A DNA stretch of 64,000 nt from Oidiodendron maius Zn (lineage: Eukaryota; Ascomycota; Leotiomycetes; Myxotrichaceae): positions 2,046,001-2,110,000 of the forward strand of contig KN832875.1 in NCBI GenBank assembly GCA_000827325.1, given 5' to 3'. The position numbers and the translations under genes were made by a program. The notes beneath the pieces are model-generated. The model was not told the origin of the DNA and ran no database searches. It saw only the letters and a list, made by a program, of their open reading frames with translations. The number at the start of each line of letters is the position of its first letter. Position 1 is the stretch's first letter. Shown here in pieces: positions 11,048 through 24,093 of this stretch.

Positions 11048-14000
11048 CTATCCAAATTCCCGAGCCCCTCTCTCGATATCTTGGCTCACCCTCATTCTGA
11101 ACCCTGTAATCTTCTCCCTCCTCGTCCTAGCCGTCTCCCTGCTCAGGCGATCACTAATCCATTGATTATCGACGCTCCGCCTCATACTCCGCGTCGCGCT
11201 GAGCATCTGCTCCAACTTCAGCGCATTCAGCGTTGTCTCACTTATGTTGAATGTCTCGTTTCCCTCGGGCGACCGGTTTCGCAAATTGGCGTAGTGCTTC
11301 TTGAATTGCCAATAGACATCCTTGATGTCGTCAAGAACTAATGCGATGACGATCAGAGGAATAGACACTGCGAATCCGATTCCGAATAGATATTTAGACA
11401 CATATCCGAGAGGCAGGCTGGCAGAGCCGTCCGATGTGCGTGGGAACTCCTCGATGTTGATCGCGAAGAACGCCGCGATGAAACTCAACGGCAAGAACAC
11501 GATCGTAACTATCGTGAACACCATGATGATCTGACTCTGCTTGGCCGTTCCCGCTGCCTGGTCTCGAGCAAAACGGGCCTCGAAAGCGTTGGCATGTTTC
11601 TGTTTTAAGTCAAGCATCCCTATGATTGCTGAGTGTGTTCGCTCTACCTGCTTGTCCATGCGCTCAATATCTTTCAGGTGCAACGTAATCGTCTTTTGCT
11701 GGTCTTGGAATCGCTTCTTGACCCCTTTTTGAGACTGCTGCTCCTCGAAGTATATATCACAGATCCCATCCTCAAGTTCCTTCAGCACGTGCCGTTGGTC
11801 CTCGAACACTTTGGCTATCATGTTCAACTCATCCCGAATGTCTTTTGTCTCAGCCAACAGGTCCGTTTCTTGACCAATGTCAAGCAACTTGTCGACAAAG
11901 AGAGGGCCGCGCATATACTCTTCGAACTTGACTCTATCATCCCATTCGTCACACTGCTTCTCATTAACTTTCGTATCAGACGAGTCGATGTCCATAATTC
12001 TTGCAAGTCGCCCGGGCTGTCGGTGATGCTGCAGCCACTCTGACGCTTGCGCCGAGGCCTGATTGAACTCTTTAAAGAGTACAGTTTCTCTATTGGTTGA
12101 ATTCCCAATGCTCGACTCAAACATGTCAAGGAACTGGTACTCCTCGTCGCCTATGCGATGGCGATCGAATACCCCAGCACATCGGTTCGTAATTATCATG
12201 GCGAGGTCGTAAACAGACGTTACCGGATCACGTGTCTTTGAATTGATATCTTCGATAATGCTATCCAAAACGTTCAAGGGGTCATTCCTTGGCTGTTGCC
12301 ACCTCTGTGGGAATGCCGTAATGATAAGGTTGGGGCCAAGAATCCACATCCACAACTGGTCGACCATAACAATCTTCGGGTCACATTCATCCAGAGCCTT
12401 GCCTTTGGTTTGGTATCGGTATACGACTTGATCCTGGTCCCGACTTTCAGTATCGATGTTGTGGTAGAATGACTGATCCAACGTGCGGCGAACATGCAGT
12501 GACACTGTTGATGTAGAGAGATGCGCTCGGATGAGCATTTCATCGTAAGTTGATGCTCTGGCCAGTTTCTGAGTTGGAGATCGCAGTGTCTCAGCGCGAC
12601 GGATAGCTTCTTGCATTTCCGCTTGGCGACTTTTGGTCTCAAAGTGTAAGTAAGGCATGAACAGGAATATATTTCCTTTGGAAGTTGACATGGCCTCTTT
12701 ACGCCCCGGTGAGCTTGGAGATTGCGCATGGCGATTACCAGACTGGTTTTGTTTACTTCCAGAGTGTAAATTTGATTTCGGCTGCTGCTCCTTTGTTGGC
12801 GTCTCTGTCCCAATTCTGGGAGACTTGCTGCCTTTACCAGTGACTTTCTTTCCCTTCTCTTTGGATGCGCCTTTGGGCTGGTCTTTCTTGATATCATGGG
12901 AGCCGGACTTAGGTTCTTCTAAACGGCTACTCTCCCTAGAAGGATTACTTCTCGATGGGGTCTCGGGGGGTGGATAATCTGGTCCGTCGCTAATCACGAT
13001 GGTTGGGTGACTTGCATCGCTCTTCACAGACTGAAAAGTCTCTTCCTTTGGCATTCGTGCTAGACGTGGTGTACTTTGGCATAGAGGTCGCATAAAATGG
13101 GAGTGGCTCCGTTGACCATGGTGTTGATGACCAAAAGATTTCTCCAAAGCTTTGAAACCTTCTACATCACTCGTTTCTTCTTCCAGGAATAATTTAGTCA
13201 AAAGGGGTTCCACCCAAGCCATGTTGTTAGCTGGGAGATGGATCCATCTGAACCTTGATGCCTTGTCGTTTGGTAAGATGGTAATTGCCGGCTTTCTGTC
13301 ATTGATACGATCTTTGGCGTAAAGGAGCTCGTATACCGTCTTCTTCTCAACCCGATTCTCATTACGGAAATCTCCGAAGTCCACAATAGTTGCGCTGAAT
13401 CCATTGCACGCTCCAAGAGCATCTTCCGACAGGATTTCAACGTTCCGGAAAGGCGCCAAGATCTGGACGATATCTTTTCTCTTGTGTTGAGCTGCTCGTA
13501 GGAAGGGCGTGAATCCAAATATATCTCTCGCGGCCCGTTTAATGTCCTTTCGTCCGAGCAGAAGCTTCACAACTTCTACGTGACCTCCTTGTGCAGCGTA
13601 ATGAAGAGGAGACATTCCGTTGAGGAGTTTGGCGTTTATATCAGCGCCAGCTTTTAGTAAGATCCTCACAACCTCTACAAAACCCTTTTCGCACGCCGCG
13701 TGCAATGCTGTCCAGCCTCCATCGCTCTTGGCGTTAATATTTGCCTGATACCGAAGGAGCATCTCAACAATATCGCTCTTATCATGAGCCGCTGCAAGAT
13801 GAAGACTGGTCTTCTCTCGTATCTCCACCGCATTGATGTTTGCCTTCGCATTTTTCGGTCTGGTGAGCAGCTGCTCGGCCAAGCGTAGCTTTCCAGTAGC
13901 ACATGCCCAGTGGAGAGGTGAACGTCCAAGGTTATCTTGACCGTCCGGTCCATCTATGTGAATATCTTGGCTCAACAAGAGCTGGATCACTTCCTGGCCC

Positions 14001-14512
14001 CAATCGCAGTTCTTGTCCGCTGCCAGGTTGTGGAGCACATTTCGTCCTCGCTCGTCTTTCCCATTCACGTCCGCCCCCTTTGTAATGAGTAGATCCAAGA
14101 TATGCCAGTGGTTTTTCCAAGCAGCATACATCAGCGCGGTTCGGCCTCGTTTGCCTCGTGCCTCTGGATTCGCTCCATAGCCTAGCAGCACCTTCACGAT
14201 CGCAACATTATTATGTTCCACGGCGCGCAGTAATGGCGAGAGTCTGTTTCCCACAGCTCCGTCAGGCTTTGCTCCTTTGTTCAGGAGGTATTCTGTTGCA
14301 CTAGTCGCGCCCTTCTCAGAGCTTCGCATCAATCCGATTCGCAGGAAATTCTCGTTCAACTGGCCCCTTTTCCTAGCGGCATCAATAATCTTCTCCAGCT
14401 GCTCGACATTGTCATTCTCCGCTGCGCGCAGCAGATGCGGCTCTAATCGATCATTGTGGTCGCTCGACCTCGACCTCGATCGTGCGAGCGTGTCGCCTGT
14501 TCCCTCTGCCAT
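11048..14512 (-). CDS. Ankyrin-repeat protein with C-terminal CorA-like membrane domain
   Basis: A single-exon gene of 1154 codons starting at the ATG at 14512; four more upstream codons are open but start with GTG. Residues about 25-370 are a run of roughly ten ankyrin repeats (for example GWTALHAACEKGFVEVVRILLKAG and GMSPLHYAAQGGHVEVVKLLL). The middle, about 480-640, is a charged Lys/Ser-rich low-complexity stretch. The C-terminal third has the coiled-coil helices and paired membrane segments of CorA-like Mg2+ channels, at roughly residues 1005-1030 and 1060-1080, with a charged cytosolic tail. The GMN signature that follows the first membrane helix in real CorA transporters is replaced here by INI-E-E-F, as is common in fungal ankyrin-CorA fusions, so ion transport is unproven. 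The gene lies tail-to-head downstream of the PKS with no evidence that it belongs to that pathway. Confidence 0.85.
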   Translation of the reverse strand: MAEGTGDTLARSRSRSSDHNDRLEPHLLRAAENDNVEQLEKIIDAARKRGQLNENFLRIGLMRSSEKGATSATEYLLNKGAKPDGAVGNRLSPLLRAVEHNNVAIVKVLLGYGANPEARGKRGRTALMYAAWKNHWHILDLLITKGADVNGKDERGRNVLHNLAADKNCDWGQEVIQLLLSQDIHIDGPDGQDNLGRSPLHWACATGKLRLAEQLLTRPKNAKANINAVEIREKTSLHLAAAHDKSDIVEMLLRYQANINAKSDGGWTALHAACEKGFVEVVRILLKAGADINAKLLNGMSPLHYAAQGGHVEVVKLLLGRKDIKRAARDIFGFTPFLRAAQHKRKDIVQILAPFRNVEILSEDALGACNGFSATIVDFGDFRNENRVEKKTVYELLYAKDRINDRKPAITILPNDKASRFRWIHLPANNMAWVEPLLTKLFLEEETSDVEGFKALEKSFGHQHHGQRSHSHFMRPLCQSTPRLARMPKEETFQSVKSDASHPTIVISDGPDYPPPETPSRSNPSRESSRLEEPKSGSHDIKKDQPKGASKEKGKKVTGKGSKSPRIGTETPTKEQQPKSNLHSGSKQNQSGNRHAQSPSSPGRKEAMSTSKGNIFLFMPYLHFETKSRQAEMQEAIRRAETLRSPTQKLARASTYDEMLIRAHLSTSTVSLHVRRTLDQSFYHNIDTESRDQDQVVYRYQTKGKALDECDPKIVMVDQLWMWILGPNLIITAFPQRWQQPRNDPLNVLDSIIEDINSKTRDPVTSVYDLAMIITNRCAGVFDRHRIGDEEYQFLDMFESSIGNSTNRETVLFKEFNQASAQASEWLQHHRQPGRLARIMDIDSSDTKVNEKQCDEWDDRVKFEEYMRGPLFVDKLLDIGQETDLLAETKDIRDELNMIAKVFEDQRHVLKELEDGICDIYFEEQQSQKGVKKRFQDQQKTITLHLKDIERMDKQVERTHSAIIGMLDLKQKHANAFEARFARDQAAGTAKQSQIIMVFTIVTIVFLPLSFIAAFFAINIEEFPRTSDGSASLPLGYVSKYLFGIGFAVSIPLIVIALVLDDIKDVYWQFKKHYANLRNRSPEGNETFNISETTLNALKLEQMLSATRSMRRSVDNQWISDRLSRETARTRREKITGFRMRVSQDIERGAREFG

Positions 14513-15349
14513 GCTGGAAGCCACATCCCTTGAGAGGACCGATGCGTGTCTGAGATCCGCGCTTATGGCGCTCAGTAGCTGGTTCTCCCAAGTTGCGACT
14601 GTCCAGCTACCTCTTGCACCGCGTTGAGGATGTAAATAGGTGTATGGGTTATCAAGACCCCGGAGCGGTCAAAATATTGTTTCGAGAGCGGGGCGATGTT
14701 GCGATTTCGGGCTAGACGTCGGTGGCTCGTAGCTTTAGCGTCGAAGCATAGAAAGCTTGGCATATTTGCCTATTGCCGCCGTAACATGAAAGAGAACCAT
14801 TATCGTTTTGAAAATCTGAGTATGTAGGTAAATAATGAGCGGTAGCACTGGTCACGGGAATTTATGGGTGAACATTTAAGTATTAATAACCCGGATTTGC
14901 CGGTAATTTTTATCTAGATCAAATCGACGAAAGACTTGACTACGCGGTAATATTGAACAGGTGTTCAGGTAATCTTAAAAATATTAAAATTTTAAGTACC
15001 ATTATGCATTAACATCTGGCGTATTATTATTATCAAAAGTATAGACACGGCCGATACGAATGGCTTACAGACTCCCTTTTGGGCCTCATTTAGCTTGTCA
15101 TAATGTATTCATATACATTAATCGACACAATGACAAGTTACTGGGTTTATCTACAATTGCCTTATATATTATGCAAATGTTCTGATCTAAAATAACTTCT
15201 GAGACATGAAAACGAAAAGGATATCTTCATATGCATATGCGACACAAGCAAGAATACAACAGAGCAAGCAATGCAGCAATAGGAAATACAAAGGAAGTAG
15301 ACATAAGGCAAAACCAACTAGGCAGTCTTTATCCAAACTTGACTCTTGA
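14513..15349. other. AT-rich intergenic region
   Basis: This gap lies between the ankyrin gene start and the PKS stop. It holds the ankyrin gene promoter and the PKS 3' flank; about 14760-15230 is markedly AT-rich. No gene is seen. Confidence 0.5.
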
Positions 15350-18300
15350 TTAATTCTCGCCTTCTGTTAAAGGCTTGAACTCTCCGAGTCTGCTCTTCTT
15401 TAGAATTGTCCCGGCAAGTGCAGTGATAGAGCTGGAAGTAAGCAGCTCCAGGACCTGTAGGCTAGCCTCCAACTCTCTCGTGATCCAGTTTCGGATCTCA
15501 ATTGCCACCAGCGAGTCTAATCCGTACACGACAATCGGACGGCTCTGATCCATCTCCTCTCGTGGAACCATGAGCACAGCCGAAACTTTGTCCATCAGAC
15601 CATCGCTCACAAATTGCAGCGCTTCCTCGTAAGACTTGGAAGACTTGACAGCACTGGAGAGGGATACGGTAGCAGCAGAGGTGGAGAGGTGTGCCTGTTC
15701 GGCTTCCGCTGCTTCCTTGAGACACTTGAATTTCGCATCGTCGACCCAGAAGAGGCCTTGCAAGTTGGTACCGATCTTCAATCCAGTGATACAATGACTG
15801 TTACTGCTAACCGCCATGTGTCCACTGATAGAAGCAGCTAGCAAGGCCAGTACCTCGGACTCGCTGATTGTCTCGCTTCCCATGTTCTCTGCAACTTGGG
15901 CCTGTTTCTCAGCGTTTTCAGCCAGGTAACCAACATCACTCACAGCTGTCAAATCGATGCTTGATGCAGGCAGTCCATTCCTGATCCTATATTGCACAAA
16001 TGCGTTGAGGAAGCAGTTTGCAGCCGCGTATGCAGCTTGTCCGCGGTTGCCAACAGCACCTGCTACCGAGGAAATTGCAACAAAGAAGTCCAATTGGACA
16101 CTAGAGAGCGCGTGGTGGAAATTCCATGCTCCTAAGACCTTTGATTTAACCACTACCTCCCATTGATCGAACCGCATCTTCTCGAAAAGCACATCCTGAA
16201 CGGGTTAGGAACGTGCACTTCATATTGGACAATACTTACATCAAGAACCATTGCTGCGTGGATCACTCCACGAACGGCCGGCATACCAGAAATCCCCCTG
16301 TTGACCAACTCTTCAACTTGTTCTTTGTTGGAAACGTCACATTGCCGAACCTCTACAGTCACGTCAAGTGACCTGGCTTCTTCAATCAATTCAGCAACTT
16401 TACCTGCGGCGCTGCCAGTTCGAGAGACAAGAACAATGTGTTTCGCACCCTTTCCAATCATCCATCGAGTCATACTGCGGCCGAGACCACCAGTACCTCC
16501 GATAATAATATATGTACAGTCAGGTCGGAGAAGCAGCTTTGTCTTTGCAGGCACAGCCTTAACTTGATCATCTGGACGGGGAACAATGACAATCTTGCCC
16601 ATAATCTTGCCGCTCTGGAGAGTACGGAATGCAACCTCGACATCCGAGATAGGAAATATCGTAATTGGCGAGATAGGTCTGGCCAGGCCCTTCGCCATCA
16701 GATCAAAAACATCAGAGAGCAGTCGTCTCATAATTTTGGGACGCTCAGCGGCAACGACGGTCAAATCGACAGACGCGAACATAGCGTTGTGCTCGAAACG
16801 AGACATTTCGAGTCGAGAATTTCCGACGATGTCGCGCTTTCCGATTTCAATAAAGCGGCCAAAGTGCGCTAGGCTATCCCAAGTCTCGCGGAGAGCATCG
16901 CCAGCAAGAGAGTTGAGAACCAAATCCACGCCTTGATTATTTGTTGCTCGCTTTATACCCTTTGCAAAAGAGGTGTTGCGGCTATAGAAAATATGGTCTT
17001 CCGGGAGACCGTACTGAGTCATGAGGAATTCTTTCTTCGCCACGCTCCCCACGGTTGCAAATATCTCAGCACCTGCCATTTGGCAAAGGATTATGGCAGC
17101 CTGTCCCACACCACCAGCGGCTGCATGGATCAAGACGGTCTCGCCCTTAGTGAGACGGCCGAGATCGAATAGTGAGTAATAAGCAGTGCAGTAAATGACA
17201 GGTACGGTTGCAGCATCCTCAAACGACATGTTGTCTGAGATCTTCTGCACACTAGTTCCAAGGCATCGAGTGTAAGTGGAATAAGCACCTTCAGACATGG
17301 CACAGACTCGGTCTCCAACGGCAAGGTCAGTGACTTTGCTACCAACGCCGCTAATGACACCACTACATTCAACCCCCAGATAATTGCTCGACAGTTGGCC
17401 CATACTAATCATGATATCCTTGAAGTTCATCGAAGTAGCTTTAACTTCAATCTCAACTTCATAATCCGGCAACGGCGTGCCAACAGCAAGATCATCTGTA
17501 AAATACAGAGTATCCAAGGCTCCAGGGGTCTCGATGGCAATTTTAAGTGGTCTCCCTTCCTGAGAAAATGGCTGAAGGTCAGGAGACGCGGATGGTTGAG
17601 TCTCCTTGTGCACAAATTTGTTCATTTCCAAATCGTCCACCACACGTGGCACGAACAGTTGTCCATTCCGCTCTTGATATTCCATATCGACACCAACAGC
17701 AGCAGGAGCGTCTGAAGAGAAAGTTCGTTTCAGAACGTCCAATATCTTGTCCGCTGTCTCAACTTGAGAAAGCTGTGGCGAAATGCCAAGATCCAGCGTC
17801 ATAAATTTGAATAGAGTCTCTGAACGGATGCTTCTTGCCATCCCAATCACCATTTGCGAGCCAGGATTCTCAGAATTTGTATAAGCCCCTCTAACGGCCC
17901 ACAAAATCCCAGACGCGCTCGATGCCATATCTTGAATAGCTTTTAACTTGGCAGAGTTAAGGTCTGCTACTACAGGGCGAATAAGTTCCTCGAGAACGAT
18001 GCAGACATGGCCCTCTGTCTTGATATCGCCCAGTTTTCCTACCACTGGTGCCTTTTGTATAGAGTTGCCCAGCTGCTCTGTCAAAGCCGTGACCAATTCT
18101 TGCTGGTTTTCTGGATCGCAAATAATGGCCACTTCCAGTTCTGGCGAAAAGATTGTGTGGCCGTTAGTTATCACAGCCGATTCAGCTTGGCATTCAGCCC
18201 CGTTTGTCTCTGTAACGGACACAGAATCCCACCGCATCTTATAGCATAGCTCTCGAGTAGATGAAGATGTGAGCGAGTCACATCCTTCGAAGACAGGTGT

Positions 18301-21300
18301 CATGACCAATGATTCCATGCTTATGAGAGCCTCATCACTACCCTCAGCTGACGTCGCAAAAAAGTTAAACTTCGTCGCTACTGGTTTAGCCGGAGTAGGC
18401 TTGCCAGAACCATAAACCCGCAATCTATCCCCAGCTTTGGTAGTGACTCCAGTCGCAATAGATAAGCTTTGCACAAATGAAGGCATGTACAGAACATCCA
18501 AACCCTTTCGTCCAGCGCCGAAAATAGGCCATATGATTTGGATGACCTGGTCCAAGAAAGCAGGGTGTATAATAAAGTTAGGTTCGTGGTGTTTAGGCAT
18601 AGTTGCGGCAGTGTCTGGGATAACCAGATCGGCAACAGCATGCTCGTCACTTGCACGGCAGTTCTCGAGTCCTTGGAATGTTGAACCATAATCTGCTCCA
18701 ATTGCAGTTAACGTTTCGTACATTTCGGACTGGCTGACAGGTGATTTGGATGCTTCGTTGATCGAATCCATTTTTAACCTCAAAGCCTTCCTCGAGTCAT
18801 CGAGTTGTCTGAACCCATCAACGGCATTGCTCTCGTTCTTGGAAACCGCGATCAGACCACGAGCGTGCTCTATCCAACCACGATCCTTTGCCCATGAGAA
18901 AATACGGAACTCATCCCAAGCATCCGATGATACCCTTGTGCCCTCCGTAAAGGCTCTGAGAGAAACATTTGTCTCGACTTCGGCGCCTTCATGGATGACC
19001 AAGGGTCTGCTGACAGTAACCTCTCGAAGATCAAATTTGTTGAAGGACACATTCCTCATTACTGCTCTCTGTGCCGCAGCTTCAAGTGCCATTGCAATGT
19101 AACCGGCCATGGGGTAGACGATCATTGACTGCATTTTGTGATGTCTAACCCACGGCTGGTCGTCGGCCCGGATGAGATTTCTCCACGTTGGTTCGAGATC
19201 ATTCGAATAGTTTGCCAATACCCCAACAATATCGTTCCGAGGGAACTCCCGATTCCTATGCTTCTCGCTAATTCGGGAGTCGTGCCAATACTTCGTGGAG
19301 TGGTTCCAAGTGTAATTTGGAAGGTCTGTCAATAGCATTGGAGGCCTGACACCTGAAATAGGGAAGTTGATGGCCTCCAGGTTAAGATCGACGCCTTTCG
19401 CAAACAAGGTCGCAGCAAGCTGCAAGGCCGTATCGAAGGCATCCTGGTTTCTCAAGAGTGCCGAGGCGTATGGAATCTTTGCTGCGTTCCCACCAGCAGT
19501 TTTTAGTATTTGTTTCACAGGTCCTTCAAGAGCCGCATGCGGGCCAACTTCTACCAGAAGGTCGACTGCAGGATTTGAAGTCCCATCGACAGGTTTAATC
19601 ATACACTCCACAGCCTCTAAAAAGCGGACTGGGCAGGTAAGGTTGTCAACCCAATAAGATGGCCCGAGTTCTGTGGTGCTAAGCTGATAGCCTCGCAAAG
19701 ACGAATTGAATGTAATACCCGAAGTGGCCTGCGTGGTGACTGTCTTGATATTTTCTCTGTATTCCTCAGCGACAAGATTCATATGATGAGAGTGGTATGC
19801 TGTGTCGACACGAAGTTTCCTATTGAACATCTGCTGCAACTCAACTTTCTCCTGCAGCTCAGCAATTGCTTCCTCATCTCCTGATACCGTGATGCTAGAA
19901 GGGCTGTTGATGCATGCAACTGTAGCACGTCCCTCTCTCAGGAGCTTGACCATGGGCTTGAGCTCTTCGGCGCTGCCTCCAATCGCTACCATGGCGCCTT
20001 TGAGGTCTGGAAACTGTTTCTTTAGTGATACGATAGCCTGCCCTCTGTGGTAGGCGACCGCAATACATGATTCGAGGGACAACGCGCCAGCGGCATATGC
20101 TGCAGCTATTTCTCCGCTTGAATGTCCTGCAACGGCTGTCGGGCGCACACCCCACGATCTGAGGAGCTCTGTCAAAGACAGCTGGATTGCAGTACAAACC
20201 GGCTGACTGATCTGAGCTTCATTCACCCGTGAAGACTTGGAATCTTTGGATAACTCGCCTGCAATCTAGTTAGCTATAGCTTGAAATGGTTCACAGGGTG
20301 ATATACTTATTAGTGAAAAGTCTGCGCCAAGCTTGGAGAGGCAAATGTCGATTCTTTCCATTGTAGATGCAAATACTGGGTATGCCTCAATGAGTTCACG
20401 TCCCATTCCAGCCCACTGAGCTCCCTGTCCCGTGAAGACAAATCCAACCTTTGGTTCCTTGGTGGATCGTTGCAGTGTAATGGAAGAGCTTGCAAGGCTG
20501 GTTATAAGATCGGAGGATCCGTCCGCCGGGATAGCCACCTTCCAAGAGAGCACAGAGCGACGCTGACCTAGTGTATATGCGAGGTTGCCCATTAGTGAGT
20601 TTTGGAAGACCTCCGGATTCTGCTCCAGATAAACTGTGGTGGCATGCATTCGGGATTCCAGAGATTTCTTGTCGTTCGCAGACAGCACGTATAGTCTCTT
20701 GCGTGCGGGTTGAACATTTGCACCATTGGGCTTCAGTACAGCTGGAGCACGTGTCAAAACAGTATGAGCATTCGTTCCACCAAATCCAAAGTTATTGATG
20801 CTCGCATACTTCTTCCCACGAGGCCACGGGCGCTGTGATGAGGGAACCTATATTTCCTTAGCATTGCTATTCGATAATAGACAACATACAAGTACCTTTA
20901 GATTCCACTCCTTGAATGGAATGTCCGGATTGGGCTTCTGAAAGTCGCAGTTTGGCAGAATAAAGTCCCTCTCCAGCATCATGGCAGTCTTGATGATGGA
21001 CACAATGCCGCTGGCACCCTCAAGATGGCCAATATTCGACTTAACGGAACCAATATAGAGAGGTTGCCTAGCCGTTCGTCCTTGACCAAAGACCTTGTGC
21101 ACAGCGGAGGCTTCGATTGGATCTCCAGCCTTGGTACCTGTACCATGACATTCGACATAACCTGTTTCAGCAACATCCAATTCGGATCTTTCATAAACTG
21201 ACTTCATGAGAGACACCTGGGCGTCTCCGTTAGGCATGGTAATACCGTTTGTCTTTCCGTCCTGGTTCACGCCGGAACCAACAATGACCGCTCGGATCGC

Positions 21301-22311
21301 ATCATTGTCTTTGATAGCAGCATCCAAGGGCTTCAGAATGACACATCCCACGCCCTCACCACGACCGAACCCGTTACCACGATGGTCAAATGCAAATGAC
21401 TTTCCCTCATTAGAGAACAGACTTGATGTTGACATGGTTATAAAGTAGTCTGGCAAAATATTCAAATGACAAGAGGCAACGATCGCATGGCTGGACTCCC
21501 CACTATGCATACTCTGGCACGCAAGATGCAGCGCTGCCAAACTGGACGAACATGCAGTATCGATAGTTGCACTTGGTCCAGCCAAATCAAAGTAATACGA
21601 GATCCTGTTTGCGAGGATCGAAGAGGCACATCCGGTGGCTTGATACATGGGCGCTGTATCAGTATCTCGAACATTATTCAGCTCGTAATCAGCAAATGAC
21701 CCTCCCACATAGACCGCCACATTCTTCCTGGAGAGCGAGCGTTTCGGTATACCAGCATTTTCCAAGGCTTCGAATGTGCACTCCAGCAAGAGCCGTTGCT
21801 GCGGGTCCATGGAAATCGCCTCTTTCTCGGTCATGTTGAAGAAGGGAGCATCGAATACATCAATGTCTTCCTTGAGAAAGTGTCCCCCCGCAGGATTGTA
21901 GCAGCCCAATTTGTCTGGATTTGGATGGTGGAATGCCGCATGGTTGAACCTGCTCTTGGGTATCTCAGACCAACCACTGCGGGCTCGGGAGCAGAGTTCC
22001 CAGAACTCTTCTGGACTCGAAACATCACCCGGTAATCGGCAACCCATGCCGATTATGGCAATGGGAGTTGGTTTTGAGTGTTCGTGGGCGTGAATGGTTC
22101 CATTGGGAGCTGACCCATTCATGGCGGCATAACCATTGGTGCCATTGACGCCATTAGTGCCATTCGGGGAGCTTGTAGCTCCATTTGTCGAGCTGCTGCC
22201 ATTGAGTTCACCATTTATGGGTTCATTCGAGGGGAGCTCTATCTGTGTAGCCGGAGTCAAAACAAGAGGCTCGTGGAATTCGCCATTCTCTGGCACCGCG
22301 CTTGGAGACAT
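15350..22311 (-). CDS. Highly reducing type I polyketide synthase (KS-AT-DH-ER-KR-ACP)
   Basis: Exons 22311-20896, 20847-20307, 20258-16240 and 16195-15350 join in phase to about 2273 residues; the ATG at 22311 is the first in frame. After an Asn/Gly-rich leader come: KS from residue 83 (catalytic Cys254 in DTACSSS, His389 in CHGTGT, His429 in NIGHLEG); malonyl-CoA acyltransferase with GHSSG (Ser699); dehydratase with His1026 and a later HPAFLD aspartate motif, where the usual G of HxxxGxxxxP is Ser1030; enoyl reductase with NADPH loop HAAAGGVGQAA; ketoreductase with GGTGGLG and Tyr2048; and an acyl carrier protein with GLDSL (Ser2220). No SAM-binding C-methyltransferase lies between DH and ER, and there is no thioesterase or reductase at the C terminus. 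It should therefore build an unmethylated, largely reduced chain and need a partner for release. The divergent FSH1-type hydrolase is the obvious candidate. Confidence 0.93.
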
Positions 22312-24093
22312 GTTTATACAGCTCACAGCAAGAGAGAGGGAGGAAGTGCCCTGAAGGCTTAAAAGACAATCTGACACGCGTTAGAAGGTGGATGGGCATT
22401 ACACTCCCCGATTCAGTAGCATCGTACCTTCCTCAAGACGAAGCTTCACATGCAGACGCAGGTAATATGCAGAGAATAGACCTAGGATAGGAAAAGGGCG
22501 TCACAAGACAGAGAGCACCAGAATGCTTGTCTAACTTACCCTGCGATTCAACACTCACAGGGCATCAGGATAGAGAAGAGAAGAAGCGAGGGAAGAACTG
22601 ATAGGAAATTAATATCTGCATCCTTACTATGAAAGCTCCCCACAGCGGTACGATAACGCAACATCCTTACCATAGCTCCTCTCCAACCGGGGAAAAGGCG
22701 GCGGGAGCAAGAGAGAGCAAGAGCCGGGGCAGGGGCCGTTCTGATTTGGAAGACACGCTCTGAGCGGGGACCCGCGGTCCGCGGTATCCAGTAGAAACCA
22801 CATGGATGGCATCTTTCTGATTGCACGTTGCGTGACACGCTGTTTCGAGATGGAGCTGAGGAAGGTGGCTATCATTGCCGCGTAGGAATGACCGCCCGCA
22901 TGCATGGGAAGATCCCGGCCGATCACCCCATGGAAAGCTTGTGCCCTGGTCGCGAGGACGAGCAGAGTGGGACGTGGTAATCTGGCTGGATACCAGCTAG
23001 GGGGTGCGCGGCTGGGTTGAAGTAGGCAAAGATGCGATGCCATGCACTGCTAGATAGATCGATTGGGCCGAAGCGCGTCGATCGGATGCGAAGAGGGCGG
23101 GCCACGCACTGCTCACAGCATTATTTGCCGCAAGGGCGAGCAATCGAAGGAGGCCCTCCTACGCGTAGAGTGAGAGAGTCGTCGTTGTTTCTTCATGGAT
23201 TTAGTGGCGCTAGAAGCAGGCAAGCGCGGGCGGTCCTGTGCCTGGGGAGAAGAACCTCAGACTGCGTGCCGCCTCAGGGGCTCCAGGAACCCGAGGTTTG
23301 AAGACTGAATCACATGTGGATGAGGAGTTGCAATATCCAAGAACCGCACTGAACGCGAGTCGATAGATCGAGAGATCCCTCCGAAGGATCGTGGTCCTCC
23401 TCCTTAATGACGGTATCATATGGGCAGGGATTGAGCGAGTACGAAGTACAGGGCCAACAATTCTCACTTCCTGACGGTAGGTCGGTTTCCCTCCTCCTCT
23501 TTCAGAAGGCCTTCGCTAATCTCTGTCCTGTCTCAGTGTGTACGGCCGATGTCGTAGACAAGATGCCTGATAGGGCCGCCTTTGAGAACTGACAGCACGT
23601 TCATACCAGGAAGATATGCACGCTGCCTACAAACAGACAAACCCCAGGCCTAGAGCCCGGGGGCTGAGATATGCCGATCTTGCTTATCACAATCTAGGGC
23701 TTCAGCGACAGAATCCGACCATGGGGACGCGCCATCCAGAAGTTCAGATGGGATCAAACCCCCACCCTCGAATTCACCGCACAGGGGCCGCGCCGTCGCT
23801 TTCGTCGCACCCTCCGCTGTAGCTGTCCATAGCATGCCTGTTCTGATACAAACATCCCTACGCGTGATGGACTGCCCAACATGCTTGGATGGGTCAGTCA
23901 GCGGTATCCTGTCGATATGTCCTCGAAAGGGATAAGATCGCAACTTGGCAGGGAGCAGGATGCTGCCGCAAAGCTCAATCTTGATTTAGGAGCGAGACAT
24001 ACTACAGTTGTATTGTACAAAACAAAACAAAACAAAAAAAACCAAATCTCCCTCTTTGTGAGTGAGAGATTGTTCTCGACAGACTGAGTAGCC
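22312..24093. promoter_or_regulatory. Divergent intergenic region between PKS and hydrolase genes
   Basis: These 1.78 kb separate the start codons of the PKS (minus) and the LovG/FSH1-like hydrolase (plus), so both promoters must lie here. ORFs inside are short, overlapping and featureless. A purine/A-rich tract (AACAAAACAAAACAAAAAAA, around 24020-24040) sits just upstream of the hydrolase ATG. I did not identify a specific regulator site. Confidence 0.5.

Noticed and set aside
12274-12897. 207-codon ORF inside the ankyrin/CorA gene
   Set aside because: Same-strand shadow of a domain-supported 1154-residue frame; no domain of its own.
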